A stretch of DNA of 57,849 bases from positions 1,592,923-1,650,771 of the forward strand of contig NZ_GL945017.1 of the NCBI RefSeq assembly GCF_000218235.1. Reading direction: 5' to 3'. Origin of the DNA: Hallella multisaccharivorax DSM 17128. GTDB taxonomy: Bacteria > Bacteroidota > Bacteroidia > Bacteroidales > Bacteroidaceae. The position numbers were made by a program, and so were the translations under genes. This document shows positions 26,622 to 35,534 of the stretch, piece by piece (position 1 is the first letter of the stretch; the number at the start of each line of letters is the position of its first letter). The notes beneath the pieces were generated by a model, which was given only the letters and a program-made list of their open reading frames with translations, did no database searches and was not told where the DNA came from.

Positions 26622-26990
26622 TTACAATGCAAATTTCTTTCTGTGATTGACAATGGCATCCATATTCTCCAACGACCAATCTACAAGTTGGTTGAGAAGA
26701 GGGATGAGCGACAACCCGCGCTTCGTCAGTTCATATTCCACGCGAGATGGCACTTCCGGATAGATAGTTCGCTTGATAAGATCATCAGCTTCCAATTCAC
26801 GCAGTGTCGATGTCAGCATCTTTTGCGACACATCGGGTATCGCCTTACAGAGATCGCGGAAGCGCATGGGCTGCGAACTGCTTTATAGGGTCAACAGTAC
26901 CAGCAACGACCAGAGGTCACCAATCCTTGAAAGCACATTTCTAATCGGGCAGCTTGAGAACAGTGGATCTACAACTTGTTTTCTAATCAT
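26622..26990 (-). pseudogene. HxlR-family regulator with internal stop
   Basis: From the ATG at 26990 the frame reads MIRKQVVDPLFSSCPIRNVLSRIGDLWSLLVLLTL, the HxlR N-terminus, then meets TAA at 26883-26885. In the same frame it resumes SSSQPMRFRDLCKAIPDVSQKMLTSTLRELEADDLIKR, the recognition helix and wing. A single base change to a sense codon would give a normal 122-residue protein. The second part could be made from the ATG at 26867, but would lack the first helices and the sensing Cys. Confidence 0.8.
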
Positions 26991-27039
26991 ATCATGTACA
27001 TTTTATACGCAACAACCGCCACGGACTCGTAACAAGCCC

Positions 27040-27058
27040 ATGACGGTATAGTGTTTGA
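27040..27058 (+). pseudogene. IS110-family transposase, short left piece
   Basis: The codons GAC GGT ATA GTG TTT GA join across the inserted element to …T AAT GCC AAG at 29811, giving DGIVFDNAKQLTRYLGLSP, which suits IS110. The piece supports insertion of the large element at 27059-29807 into an existing IS110 remnant. Confidence 0.5.
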
Positions 27059-27093
27059 AAGTAGAGTGTCAAGTTTTTGACTACAAATCATTA

Positions 27094-28171
27094 TATGAAT
27101 ATCCGCAATCATCCAAATCAGTAGATTCTATGCTTGAAACTCGTCCTATAAGTGCATGCGCAAAGTTCAAGCCTGTCGAACAGGTGAAATCCGAAATATC
27201 TTCGGTTGAACTTATAGCAGAATTCGTTGAGGTAGAGCTGCAGAAAGTCCCCCTTGATGTCATGGTACGTGTCAAGAATACTCCTCTTTGCATTGCTTAT
27301 GGATATGTGTACCCATGGAAGCACCTTGCCGATCATGGTCTTGTCCTTCATCTCATATGCTTTATGCTTAGCGACAATTTTGTTCGCTGTAAGTGCCGCG
27401 TAAGACTTCGTGGCATCTGTGGTGGCATCAGCTCCGGCATCTATGAAATTCTTTATTCTGTCTTCCTCCGTAGCCGCCTTCAAGTCCGGTATGACTTCCA
27501 TCTTGATATGACCGACCCGTTTCCCGGTGCTGTACTTCTTCATTGGTGTGTTTGTAGGAACAGAACTTTCCGCCGTGACAAGCACGGCCGTCTTCCGTTG
27601 GCTCCCATGTCCACGCTTGAGAGGAAGTCATTTTTCACTCTCAGGCGTCTCCGTGGAGAAGAATCCTTCATCAAGTTCCACCTGGTCAAACAGCTTGTAG
27701 AGGCTGTCACGCTTGCCCATCACGTCACGCAGCTTATGCAGCATTTCCCAGACGGGTTGGTAGCGTTCCCTTCCAAGCTGGCGCTGTACCTCCAAGGCGG
27801 ATATGGCCCACTTCGTACTTACTATCAGAAACATTGCCACGAACCAATCGAAAATTGGCAGTTTACAGCCTTGCATCACTGTGCTGGAACGGAGGGTAAC
27901 CTCATGACCGCAATCCATACATGTCCAAGACTTATGGCTCGGATTCCAACTGAGGTGCAAGCCGCCACATTCCGGACAATAAAGAGTATGGCATTCACGA
28001 AATTCCCTGAGAGCGTGCTCACAGGCTTCCTCGTCAGGATAAACTTCATAGAAATCAGTCAAGTTCATAATCATTCCTTTCCAATAGTCAAATATAAGCC
28101 CACAATTTTTATACCAAGGATTGTCCAGGCAGTGTAAACTTTGCTAATTTGGATGATTGCGGATATTCATT
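27094..28171 (-). mobile_element. IS1595-family element copy B with 8-bp target duplication
   Basis: Tips ATGAATATCCGCAATCATCC and the inverse mark the ends. AATCATTA is present as direct repeats at 27086-27093 and 28172-28179, so the 1078-bp element inserted into the left margin of the DDE-like element, just beyond the stop of its transposase. Its own transposase has an internal stop. Confidence 0.88.
27118..28074 (-). pseudogene. IS1595-family transposase with nonsense codon (copy B)
   Basis: The zinc ribbon and first half are open from ATG 28074 to a TGA at 27628-27630, where copies A and C have Trp (EKWH). The frame continues unshifted to 27118 and includes the complete C-terminus (VHISISNAKRSILDTYHD…YRTSFKHRIY). 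The usual upstream start ATG is changed to ATA, leaving the internal MIMNLTDF start. It is broken by point changes only. Confidence 0.85.
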
Positions 28172-28176
28172 AATCA

Positions 28177-29499
28177 TTAAGCTTTTCGGAGGATATCCCT
28201 TCGTTCCATTGCTGGATTTCCGTATAGGTTTAAGTCTTTCCACTCCCTCAAATCCTTGTAATGCACATTTTCCATAGCGGCCTTGAAGTCAAACTCCAAA
28301 CGCTTTTGTCTCGAAGTGAACAGCATAGCCAGAGGCAAGACCAGCACATGCTTTGTAATGCCGCATAATTTGTCTGGCGATTTGGTTGCCTTGAACGTCC
28401 CGAAACACGACTCTATTATGTCTGAAGATATTATATGCAAGTCTTTATCTGTTTTCAGAACTTTGCATTCGTCACGCAAGTACTCGTACATGTCTATGCC
28501 CGTCATTCTCATTCTGTGCGTGGCACCTTTTGCAGTGACAAGGGTTCTCGCAATGTACCATTGAAGAAAATATGCCAAGTTCTTGCTCAATCCATCCTGC
28601 TTGCACCTTTTCTCTACATATGCCATGCACTCAATGACCGCGTCCAACTCCGTAATAAGGCTCTCGTATTCTTTCGCGAACTTGCATGCTTCCTTTCCTT
28701 CCGATGTTAGCGTGTCGTACTTGCCAACCGTGTTCTTTGCCCATCCAATCCACTGGGAACAGTTCATAAACCTTGCAATCGCCCTTTGCTTTGGTGGCAG
28801 GAATATGGCCTTGTCCGTCAAGTGGTATTTCAGTCTGTTCTTCTCCATTATTTCTGTAAGTTTCTTGAAGTCAATGCAGTTACCGTAGTGCTTCTTCAGT
28901 ATCACTCCAAAAGTGTGGCTGATGTCACGGTGGTGCGTTATGCCCAATTGCCGGCATGCACCGCACAAGTTATATCCGTTGTCGGTGACGGAGTATTTAG
29001 GGCCATGCCCTATGCGCTTGTGCGTCTTGTCCATTTGTTGCTTTGTCGCTTCTGTGTTCCATGAGGGGCTGACTGCCATACTCACTATACTTACATCGGA
29101 TTGCTTCAACGGCCTGCCGGGGTGTTTGGCAGGAGCAGCAAGCTCCAACAGCAACTTCTGCTTGCCTACAGATATGCTCTCATCCACAATGCTTACATAC
29201 TCTTCGTTCTTGAACAGGTCTTTTGCCCCGGTGCATACATCCAGACCCGCTTTCTCACACCAGTCCTCTATCGTCTGGTGGCTGGGAGTCTCATCGAACA
29301 GCTCCCCATGGAAAGATTCGTTGACGATATCCAGGATTGACCTTATGGAGCGGACACCACAGACCTTGACCCTTGCCCTCAGGCGGGTAGCGAGGCTGAC
29401 TACGAATTCCTTGAACTTGAATCCCCTAATAGTTCTGAAAGTAATCTGCTTTGGCTCCTTGTCAGAGTTACCGTCTTGTCTTTTTTTTATTGTTCTCAC
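28177..29499 (-). CDS. DDE-like transposase ORF B (copy 1)
   Basis: The 440-residue protein has three conserved acidic positions expected of an RNase H-fold transposase: SIVDESISVG (first Asp), YSVTDNGYNL (second Asp) and ISSDIIESCFG (Glu), with HRDISHTFG between. All are shared with the homologue at 34315. The N-terminal part has SHQTIEDWCEKAG. The GTG start lies within an A8 run region shared with ORF A; the real product is probably a fusion with ORF A made by slippage. The gene appears intact to its stop, which lies five bases from IS1595 copy B. The family is not recognised. Confidence 0.65.
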   Translation of the reverse strand: MRTIKKRQDGNSDKEPKQITFRTIRGFKFKEFVVSLATRLRARVKVCGVRSIRSILDIVNESFHGELFDETPSHQTIEDWCEKAGLDVCTGAKDLFKNEEYVSIVDESISVGKQKLLLELAAPAKHPGRPLKQSDVSIVSMAVSPSWNTEATKQQMDKTHKRIGHGPKYSVTDNGYNLCGACRQLGITHHRDISHTFGVILKKHYGNCIDFKKLTEIMEKNRLKYHLTDKAIFLPPKQRAIARFMNCSQWIGWAKNTVGKYDTLTSEGKEACKFAKEYESLITELDAVIECMAYVEKRCKQDGLSKNLAYFLQWYIARTLVTAKGATHRMRMTGIDMYEYLRDECKVLKTDKDLHIISSDIIESCFGTFKATKSPDKLCGITKHVLVLPLAMLFTSRQKRLEFDFKAAMENVHYKDLREWKDLNLYGNPAMERRDILRKA

Positions 29500-29632
29500 G
29501 TTGTAAGTTCTTTATCTGCTTTTTGTCAGCCTTACGTCCTGCTTTCAATTTTGCAATCTCCTTTTCCCGAGCTTCCAACTTACGCTGAAGCTTAGCTATT
29601 AGCTTATTATTTTCACCTCTCTTAACAGTCAT
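29468..29632 (-). CDS. Coiled-coil ORF A of the DDE-like element (copy 1)
   Basis: This 54-residue, very basic helix begins MTVKRGENNKLIAKLQRKLE and ends …RENNKKKTRR. It runs into ORF B through eight A residues (T8 at 29481-29488 on the plus strand). ORF B lies in the +1 (equal to -2) frame relative to A. In the second copy the run is nine A and the step is -1, so loss of one A would explain the difference. Such a coil would serve for DNA binding or dimer formation. Confidence 0.55.
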   Translation of the reverse strand: MTVKRGENNKLIAKLQRKLEAREKEIAKLKAGRKADKKQIKNLQRENNKKKTRR

Positions 29633-29807
29633 TTTCTTTATGGATTAACGTTATAATTATTCTGTAAAGTTACTGATTTCCAACGAAATATGCAAATATA
29701 TTATGTTAAGCTATGTTTACAACATGAGGTATTCTTAAAGTTCTAAAAGGCTAGACATCAACCCGTTTTTGGCAAAGATTGTTTACTACAAACTTGACAC
29801 CCTACTT

Positions 29808-30150
29808 TGATAATGCCAAGCAACTCACCCGTTATCTGGGCTTATCGCCAAACTATCAACAGTCCGGTACGTCAGTCAATTTCAAAGGTCACATTTACCG
29901 CAATGGAGATGCTTCTCTAAGAAGCCAGCTCTATGTTGCCGCCTTGACATCTCTCAGATGCAACAGGGAATGCAGGGCTTGTTACGAACGGCTGCGGTAT
30001 AACGGAAAGCCCGGGAAAGTCGCTGTCATTGCTGTTGCCAACAAGCTTGTCAGGCCGGCTTTTGCCGTTGTCACTCATGAGAGGCCCTATGTCGATGGAT
30101 ATGTATCAACGATAGGCTCTGCTGAGATTTCTTTGGGTGTTGAAGGATAA
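29808..30150 (+). pseudogene. IS110-family transposase, C-terminal remnant
   Basis: The frame reads DNAKQLTRYLGLSPNYQQSGTSVN…GHIYRNGDASLRSQLYVAALTSLRCN, the IS116/IS110/IS902 C-terminal domain, with the Ser of GTS typical of the family. It is intact to the stop but has no N-terminal domain; only the few codons at 27040-27058 on the other side of the nested elements precede it. Confidence 0.8.
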
Positions 30151-30176
30151 TCTAATACCTGAAAACACCGAGGAGT

Positions 30177-30197
30177 TTGAGGGCGAGAAGCCCTCAA
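30177..30197. repeat. Hairpin at the end of the IS110 remnant
   Basis: TTGAGGGC-GAGAA-GCCCTCAA is a perfect 8-bp stem 27 bases after the stop. IS110 transposition relies on structured non-coding ends; this may be part of one, or a weak terminator. Confidence 0.5.
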
Positions 30198-30266
30198 GGA
30201 ATGGCTCGAATTGCTAAAGTTCGTTAATCATATTCGTTTTTCTTATTACAGTTCATTGTTTCTTCG

Positions 30267-30959
30267 TTATTCTATATTTATACCACTTTGATTATCTACG
30301 ATATTTATTTTGATTGGAACAGCAAGAATTTTTTGAGGTATATCCTTAATAGATGTAGTGTGATTTGATAAAAATAATTCCTTATTCATATAAATACCCT
30401 TTGCTTCTGAGTCTAATGATATGGATTGTACGCTCATATTATACATTCCCAACATTGCGGTCAAATCTGCTGCTAATGTAGTATGGTTTATATACTCTTC
30501 TATCTGAGAATTATTCTTACACTTATATTCTGGGAGGCATTGCGAAACAATGATGGCAATATCACTAAAATCAGACAGATCACAATGTATGTTGATGTTT
30601 TTTTCTTTTGAATACTTGCTTAAAATAACTTTTAAACATGTATTCATTTCTTGCAAAGTTTCTCTATACCCCCTCTGTCTTTGGGATATTGGAAAAGCTG
30701 AAAGGCCCTTGCCCTTTCTCTTTAAATCATCAATAAAATCATTAGTACTATATGGTACTGTTATACTTATTTTATCGTTATCTCCTGTAACAATATAACA
30801 TTTATATTCTATTGTATCTGCTTTCTGAATGAAATAGACACTTTCTGATTCAGTCAGAGCAAGAATATTTACTTTCAAGTCTTTGTTTTTGACACGGGTA
30901 CAAGAAACAAATGTAAATATCGTAGAGATAAGCATATATAATATATTGAGTTTATTCAT
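30267..30959 (-). CDS. Lipoprotein of unknown function
   Basis: The 230-residue product has a lipoprotein signal (MNKLNILYMLISTIFTFVSC, lipid Cys at about 20). The mature part is mixed alpha/beta, with YFIQKADTIEYKCYIVTGDNDKISITVPY and the C-terminal KILAVPIKINIVD. No family is recognised. The AT-rich codon use resembles the other surface genes of this segment (31.2 and 33.5 kb) rather than the tra genes. No partner gene is close. Confidence 0.75.
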   Translation of the reverse strand: MNKLNILYMLISTIFTFVSCTRVKNKDLKVNILALTESESVYFIQKADTIEYKCYIVTGDNDKISITVPYSTNDFIDDLKRKGKGLSAFPISQRQRGYRETLQEMNTCLKVILSKYSKEKNINIHCDLSDFSDIAIIVSQCLPEYKCKNNSQIEEYINHTTLAADLTAMLGMYNMSVQSISLDSEAKGIYMNKELFLSNHTTSIKDIPQKILAVPIKINIVDNQSGINIE

Positions 30960-31176
30960 CTTAATTTAAGAATATGCAAAAAGTCAAAGAATTTGTTAGA
31001 CACTATTTTTTTATTATTACTGTCCGATAAGATTGGAGCCTATTGATATACTTGGTTTACGTGCTTGGTGATCCAAAACAAATCCTTCTTTTATAGAATA
31101 TGAAGTTCAAAAAGAACACCATTAGCAGCAAGAATATTCCGTCGACGAAAGTAGATGGCAATTTGTTATAACTCTG

Positions 31177-31536
31177 TTAAATTCCTTTTGGCAGGTTTGT
31201 GGTCGTTAAGGTAATAGTTCCATTCCCTATTAAACCATTGAAGACAACTTGACCTGATACATTTGCCATGATGTATGATAAATTATGGTCTGAAGGCAAT
31301 CCCACAACAGAGATAGAAAGTTGATCTTGGAAAGTCGGTGATGGAGAGAGGTCTACTTTTAACAATTTCGTGTCTGTAGAAGTTTTCGGAGCTTTCTTGG
31401 CTTTTGGAAGTGTTCCCCTAATAACCCGGGAAGTACAACTACCTTGTGCATTATATGTGTAAACAACCGTCTGTCCCTGTACTTTAGTATAAGTAAAGAC
31501 AAACAGCAGCATCAGTAAAGTAACTTTATTTTTCAT
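31177..31536 (-). CDS. Short secreted protein with truncated T9SS-type tail
   Basis: A Sec signal (MKNKVTLLMLLFVFTYTKVQGQ) is followed by a short linker rich in Lys/Ala. A domain resembling the type A sorting tail of the type IX secretion system then begins: LSPSPTFQDQLSISVVG…YIMANVSGQVVFNGLIGNGTITLTTTNLPKGI. Normal tails go on Y-hydrophobic-x-V; here a TAA follows LPKGI directly. It may be a remnant whose last strand is lost, and secretion by T9SS is doubtful. Confidence 0.6.
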   Translation of the reverse strand: MKNKVTLLMLLFVFTYTKVQGQTVVYTYNAQGSCTSRVIRGTLPKAKKAPKTSTDTKLLKVDLSPSPTFQDQLSISVVGLPSDHNLSYIMANVSGQVVFNGLIGNGTITLTTTNLPKGI

Positions 31537-32275
31537 CGGTTTATAATTTTAGTTAACTATTAAAATGGATGCTTATAAATAAAACATTTCTATTAATAAG
31601 AATTTGAACTTATATAGGATATTTAACAATACCAAATACTAAGGGCTAGAGATTCTATGATAAGAAAAAAGTTGGTACTGCGGTAGACCAACCGAAAAGT
31701 TAAACGCCACGTATCGGAAGGATATGCGACATATACATGATATATAACAAAATGGTTCGCAAGCATTCCATACTTCGAGATCTTTTACTTTAATATTGCA
31801 AAGATAAAGTATCAAAATGGAATTGACAAGAAAATCAGAGAAAATTTCTGCAGAAAGTGCATTTTTAACATTTCAAGCACTGTAAACACATGTAAATGGG
31901 GGAATGTCTGGTTCATATCCGCGGAAAATAGGACTCCGTTTCCCTTTGGTTGTATAAGCAATAGTTCGGTAGCTTTTTAGTTAAAATCGTTAATATATGA
32001 GGCTTATTCCAAATAAAAAACAAAGTATTTTTTATTACATATTATTAACTGATAAAAAATGTCTAATTAGCTGATTATTAGTAACTTTACAAAGTGTTCC
32101 AGTATCAAAGTAATAGTTAAAAATGTCAGACATAGTTAGCCAAATGGGAGACCTGACAGTAAGTCTGCTGTCTAAGTGCCCTACAAAGATACGCAAAAGT
32201 TCGACCTGTACGGTTGAAAAATTGATTTCTGACTGAGCAAATAATTCCCCACTTTTTCCGTTATAACTAAAAATT
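31537..32275. other. AT-rich region with a possible gene remnant
   Basis: No sure gene. An open frame on the minus strand (about 32035-32270) reads …FSTVQVELLRIFVGHLDSRLTVRSPIWLTMSDIFNYYF… and stops at 32035. It has protein-like composition but is cut on its 5' side by IS1595 copy C. Its family is not recognised. The rest shows nothing I can name. Confidence 0.3.
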
Positions 32276-33355
32276 AATGAATATCCGCAATCATCCAAAT
32301 TAGCAAAGTTTATACAGCCTGGACAATCCTTGGTATAAAAATTGCGGGCTTATGTTTGACTATTGGAAAGGAATGATTATGAATTTGACGGATTTCTATG
32401 AAGTTTATCCTAACGAGGAAGCTTGCGAGCATGCTCTTAAGGAATTTCGTGAATGCCGTACTCTTTATTGTCCGGAATGTGGCGGTTTGCACCTCAGTTG
32501 GAATCCGAGCCATAAGTCTTGGACATGTATGGATTGCGGTCATGAGGTTACCCTCCGTTCCGGCACAGTGATGCAAGGCAGCAATCTGCCAATTTTCGAT
32601 TGGTTCGTGGCAATGTTTCTGATAGTAAGTACGAAGCGGGCCATATCCGCCTTGGAGGTACAGCGCCAGCTGGGAAGGAAACGCTACCAACCCGTCTGGG
32701 AAATGATGCATAAGCTGCGTGATGTGATGGGTAAGCGTGACAGTCTCTACAGGCTGTTTGACCAAGTGGAACTTGATGAAGGATTCTTCTCCACGGAGAC
32801 GCCTGACAGTGAAAAATGGCATTCTCTCAAGCGTGGACATGGGAGCCAAAGGAAGACGGCCGTGCTTGTCATGGCGGAAAGTTCTGTTCCTACAAACACA
32901 CCAATGAAAAAGTACAGCACTGGGAAACGGGTCGGTCATATCAAGATGGAAGTCATACCGGACTTGAAGGCGGCTACGGAGGAAAACAAAATAAAGAATT
33001 CTCTATAGATGCCGGAGCTGATGCCACCACAGATGCCACGAAGTCTTACGCGGCACTTACAGCGAACAAAATTGTCGCTAAGCATAAAGCATATAAGATG
33101 AGGGACAAGACCATGGTCGGCAAGGTGCTTCCATGGGTACACATATCCATAAGCAATGCAAAGAGGAGTATCCTTGACACGTATCACGATGTCAAAGCAG
33201 ATTTCCTGCAGCTCTACCTCAACGAGTTCAGCTATAAGTTCAATCGAAGATATTTCGGATTTCATCTGTTCGACAGGCTTGAGCTCTGCGCATGCACTTA
33301 TAGGACGAGTTTCAAGCATCGGATTTACTGATTTGGATGATTGCGGATATTCATT
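32276..33355 (+). mobile_element. IS1595-family element copy C
   Basis: Both ends are present (AATGAATATCC at 32276 and the inverse ending at 33355), giving 1080 bp, close to copy B. No identical 8-bp flanks are found, unlike copy B, so this copy may be older or rearranged. The transposase carries a two-base insertion. Confidence 0.82.
32352..33331 (+). pseudogene. IS1595-family transposase with two-base frameshift (copy C)
   Basis: The zinc ribbon and DDE core are open from ATG 32352 to …ATEENKIKNS, then stop at 33006-33008. Relative to copies A and B there are two extra bases at 33001-33004 (TCTCTA against TCCA). After removal the frame continues IDAGADATTDATKSYAALTANK … to the same C-terminus as copy B. 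Copies A, B and C therefore carry three different lesions. Confidence 0.85.
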
Positions 33356-33357
33356 TT

Positions 33358-33518
33358 TAATAAAGAAGGTATTGAGTACAAATGATACATCTATGGAGGA
33401 GATATGGAACAAAATGAACTTACTTGTGAAAGGCAATCAAAAGATTTCCTTGAATATTATATCTCTATTATTAAAAACAATTAGTGAATACAATATAATT
33501 GATATATCAAATGAATAA
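33358..33518 (+). pseudogene. 3' end of an unknown gene cut by IS1595 copy C
   Basis: The frame after the IS end reads VLSTNDTSMEEIWNKMNLLVKGN…ISEYNIIDISNE and its TAA overlaps the ATG of the next gene (ATGAATAA). The overlap suggests that it was the upstream member of an operon with the regulatory-like protein. The 5' part is missing. Confidence 0.45.
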
Positions 33519-34290
33519 ACGAATTTCTATCATAGTTGTTTCCTTGTTTTTATCTGTGGGTTTATACGCACAGAGGCATTTTGTGCTGTGGGATAAAGTA
33601 AATGATGTTCCTGTAAGCAGGGCAAGTATCTATACAACTTATCAAGGGAAAGTGAAAAGCACATTCAGTGACCAACAGGGGCGCGTAAATTTGGATTTTA
33701 CCTTTGATAGTCTTACCGTCTCACATGTTAACTATCAGAAAATATGCGTAAAAATGCTACCTGACACGCTGTTTCTGGAGCAGACTATACGAATGCTTTC
33801 GGAGATTGTGGTGAACTATGCAGGAGAGCCAGCTTGGATCAAACCTATGCTGAAGAATTTTGTCAAGACGAAAGCGGAAAAATATAGGAACGATGTAGTG
33901 CAAAAGTATGACTACGAGACACAGAATATTGATAATACGGTGTTGTACCGTTTTGCGAGTAAAGGACTGGTAAGAAAGAACGAATTCTTTGAAATTGATC
34001 CCTTGGAGAGCATTATTACCTTTAAAGATCAGACTGCTGGGTGTGACTTCCGCAATCTCAAAAATATGCTTTATCATGATTTTGTTTCTGATATGGACGA
34101 GAAATTCGTAAAAGAACATACATTTTATGTAGATGAGCAGACGGAAGAATTGGGGACTAATGTAGCGAGAATCCTATTCAAGTCAAAAAAAGAATGGAAG
34201 GACTCGGGCTATTTGTGTATAGATACGATAAGGAATGTCATACTCAGGGCTAAACGATCTACAGGATTAGAGTATAATATTAAGAATTAG
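33511..34290 (+). CDS. Secreted CarbopepD_reg-like protein
   Basis: A Sec signal peptide (MNKRISIIVVSLFLSVGLYAQ) is followed by a carboxypeptidase-regulatory-like beta domain at about residues 22-90 (LWDKVNDVPVSRASIYTTYQGKVKSTFSDQQGRV). The C-terminal part is unassigned (GTNVARILFKSKKEWKDSGYLCIDTIRNVI). The start at 33511 fits the signal peptide. The protein stops at the very edge of the second DDE-like element, so its C-terminus may be shortened. Confidence 0.7.
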   Translation: MNKRISIIVVSLFLSVGLYAQRHFVLWDKVNDVPVSRASIYTTYQGKVKSTFSDQQGRVNLDFTFDSLTVSHVNYQKICVKMLPDTLFLEQTIRMLSEIVVNYAGEPAWIKPMLKNFVKTKAEKYRNDVVQKYDYETQNIDNTVLYRFASKGLVRKNEFFEIDPLESIITFKDQTAGCDFRNLKNMLYHDFVSDMDEKFVKEHTFYVDEQTEELGTNVARILFKSKKEWKDSGYLCIDTIRNVILRAKRSTGLEYNIKN

Positions 34291-34314
34291 GCTGTCAAAA
34301 ATTTAGTCTGCTTT

Positions 34315-35529
34315 TCAAATTACTTTTTTGAGATCCAGCATTCTTTTAACTTGCCAGTTGTCAAATAGCGTCATCTGTTTCCAATCTTTCAGGTCAACCA
34401 TTCTGACACTCTCAAGTTTGTCTTTGACATTCAGATTCTTTCTGTCTTCTATGCTATTAACTCTTCCGTACAGAGGTATAGCCAAAACAATATATGTTAT
34501 GCCTGTGAGTCTATTGTTCGGCTGCATGTTTTTATACATTCCAAACGTTGACTCTATTATATCAGAAGAAATACTATGACACTCTTGCTTATTGCGAATC
34601 AAGGATAGTTCATCTTTAATGTAATTCAATATCTTACGTCCTACCCGTGCACCTCCCTCTGTTGCATTATCGCAATCGATCAAGGATTTCGATACATAGT
34701 CAGAGCAGAACCCAGCTGAGAACTCAGACAATCCGTCACACTTGAATCTTGAACATATGAAATCGACATTGGATAATAGCTGATGAAGTTCCTCTATCAA
34801 ATTTCTATACTTCAGGACAAAGGAATATGCATCTTGTCTTTTCTTGTCAAGATTGTCAAAAGAATCAAGGATAGATTTACCCCATGCCACCCATTTAGAC
34901 ATGTTCATGAATCTTGCTACTGCACGCAACTTTGGCGGGAGGAGATATGCGTTATCGGTAAGTTGGTACGAGAGCCGCTTCTTATTCATAATGTCCATAA
35001 ATTCCTTAAAATCAGACCTGTTATCATATTCTTCCTTCATTATTATACCTATGGTATGGCTGATGTCGCGGTGCCGGGGTACATTTGCAAGTTCTGCACC
35101 CCTTCTGAGATTGTGGCCATTGTCGCTTATCATATATTCAGGAGCATGGCCTATCTTATCACAGAGTTTGCTAATTTCCTTCTCAACATCTTCAGCCTTC
35201 CAAGATGAAGAAACAAGGACCGCCAGGACCTTAACATCGCTATAACTAAGAGCATGCCCGACATGGTCCGCTGGTACAGCCAATATCAAAAGCAGTTTCT
35301 GACTTCCTACAGTTATGCTCTCATCCACAATGATAGCATACCTTTTGTCCTTGAAAAAAGAACATGTATCAAGATATTCCACAATACCGACCTTCAGCAG
35401 CCAGTTCTCTATCGACTGATGACATGGCAGGCTACCCAACGCACCGCTTAGAAAATTGTTGAAAAGTTCAAGTCCCTTAACTACAGACCTAAAGCCGCAA
35501 TTCATGCACACATACATCGATATAGCCAA
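34315..35529 (-). CDS. DDE-like transposase ORF B (copy 2)
   Basis: This is a 404-residue open frame, homologous to the protein at 28177. Shared blocks are AIIVDESITVGSQKLLL, EYMISDNGHNLRRG, HRDISHTIG, LLPPKLRAVARFMNMSKWVAWGK and SISSDIIESTFGMYK, so the candidate D, D and E residues are kept. The coding frame extends upstream without ATG to the A9 run (T9 at 35619-35627), so the native product is probably a ~440-residue part of an A-B fusion by -1 slippage. It is diverged from copy 1, so the two are not recent duplicates. Confidence 0.65.
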   Translation of the reverse strand: MAISMYVCMNCGFRSVVKGLELFNNFLSGALGSLPCHQSIENWLLKVGIVEYLDTCSFFKDKRYAIIVDESITVGSQKLLLILAVPADHVGHALSYSDVKVLAVLVSSSWKAEDVEKEISKLCDKIGHAPEYMISDNGHNLRRGAELANVPRHRDISHTIGIIMKEEYDNRSDFKEFMDIMNKKRLSYQLTDNAYLLPPKLRAVARFMNMSKWVAWGKSILDSFDNLDKKRQDAYSFVLKYRNLIEELHQLLSNVDFICSRFKCDGLSEFSAGFCSDYVSKSLIDCDNATEGGARVGRKILNYIKDELSLIRNKQECHSISSDIIESTFGMYKNMQPNNRLTGITYIVLAIPLYGRVNSIEDRKNLNVKDKLESVRMVDLKDWKQMTLFDNWQVKRMLDLKKVI

Positions 35530-35534
35530 TGAGA

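Larger units (their letters stand above)
27059..29807 (-). mobile_element. Two-ORF DDE-like insertion element, interrupted by IS1595
   Basis: The ends share a 19/21 inverted repeat (27056-27076 and 29790-29810) with AAAGTAG-GTGTCAAGTTT. A 3-bp TGA is repeated on both sides. The element carries a 54-residue coiled-coil ORF followed by a DDE-like ORF, with an A8 run at the junction. IS1595 copy B (27094-28171) is inserted near its left end; without it the element would be about 1.66 kb. I cannot assign it to a named IS family. A relative lies at 34.3-37.4 kb. Confidence 0.7.

Noticed and set aside
27094..33355. Composite transposon bounded by IS1595 copies B and C
   Set aside because: Copy B has a complete target duplication of its own, and the transposases of both copies are broken.
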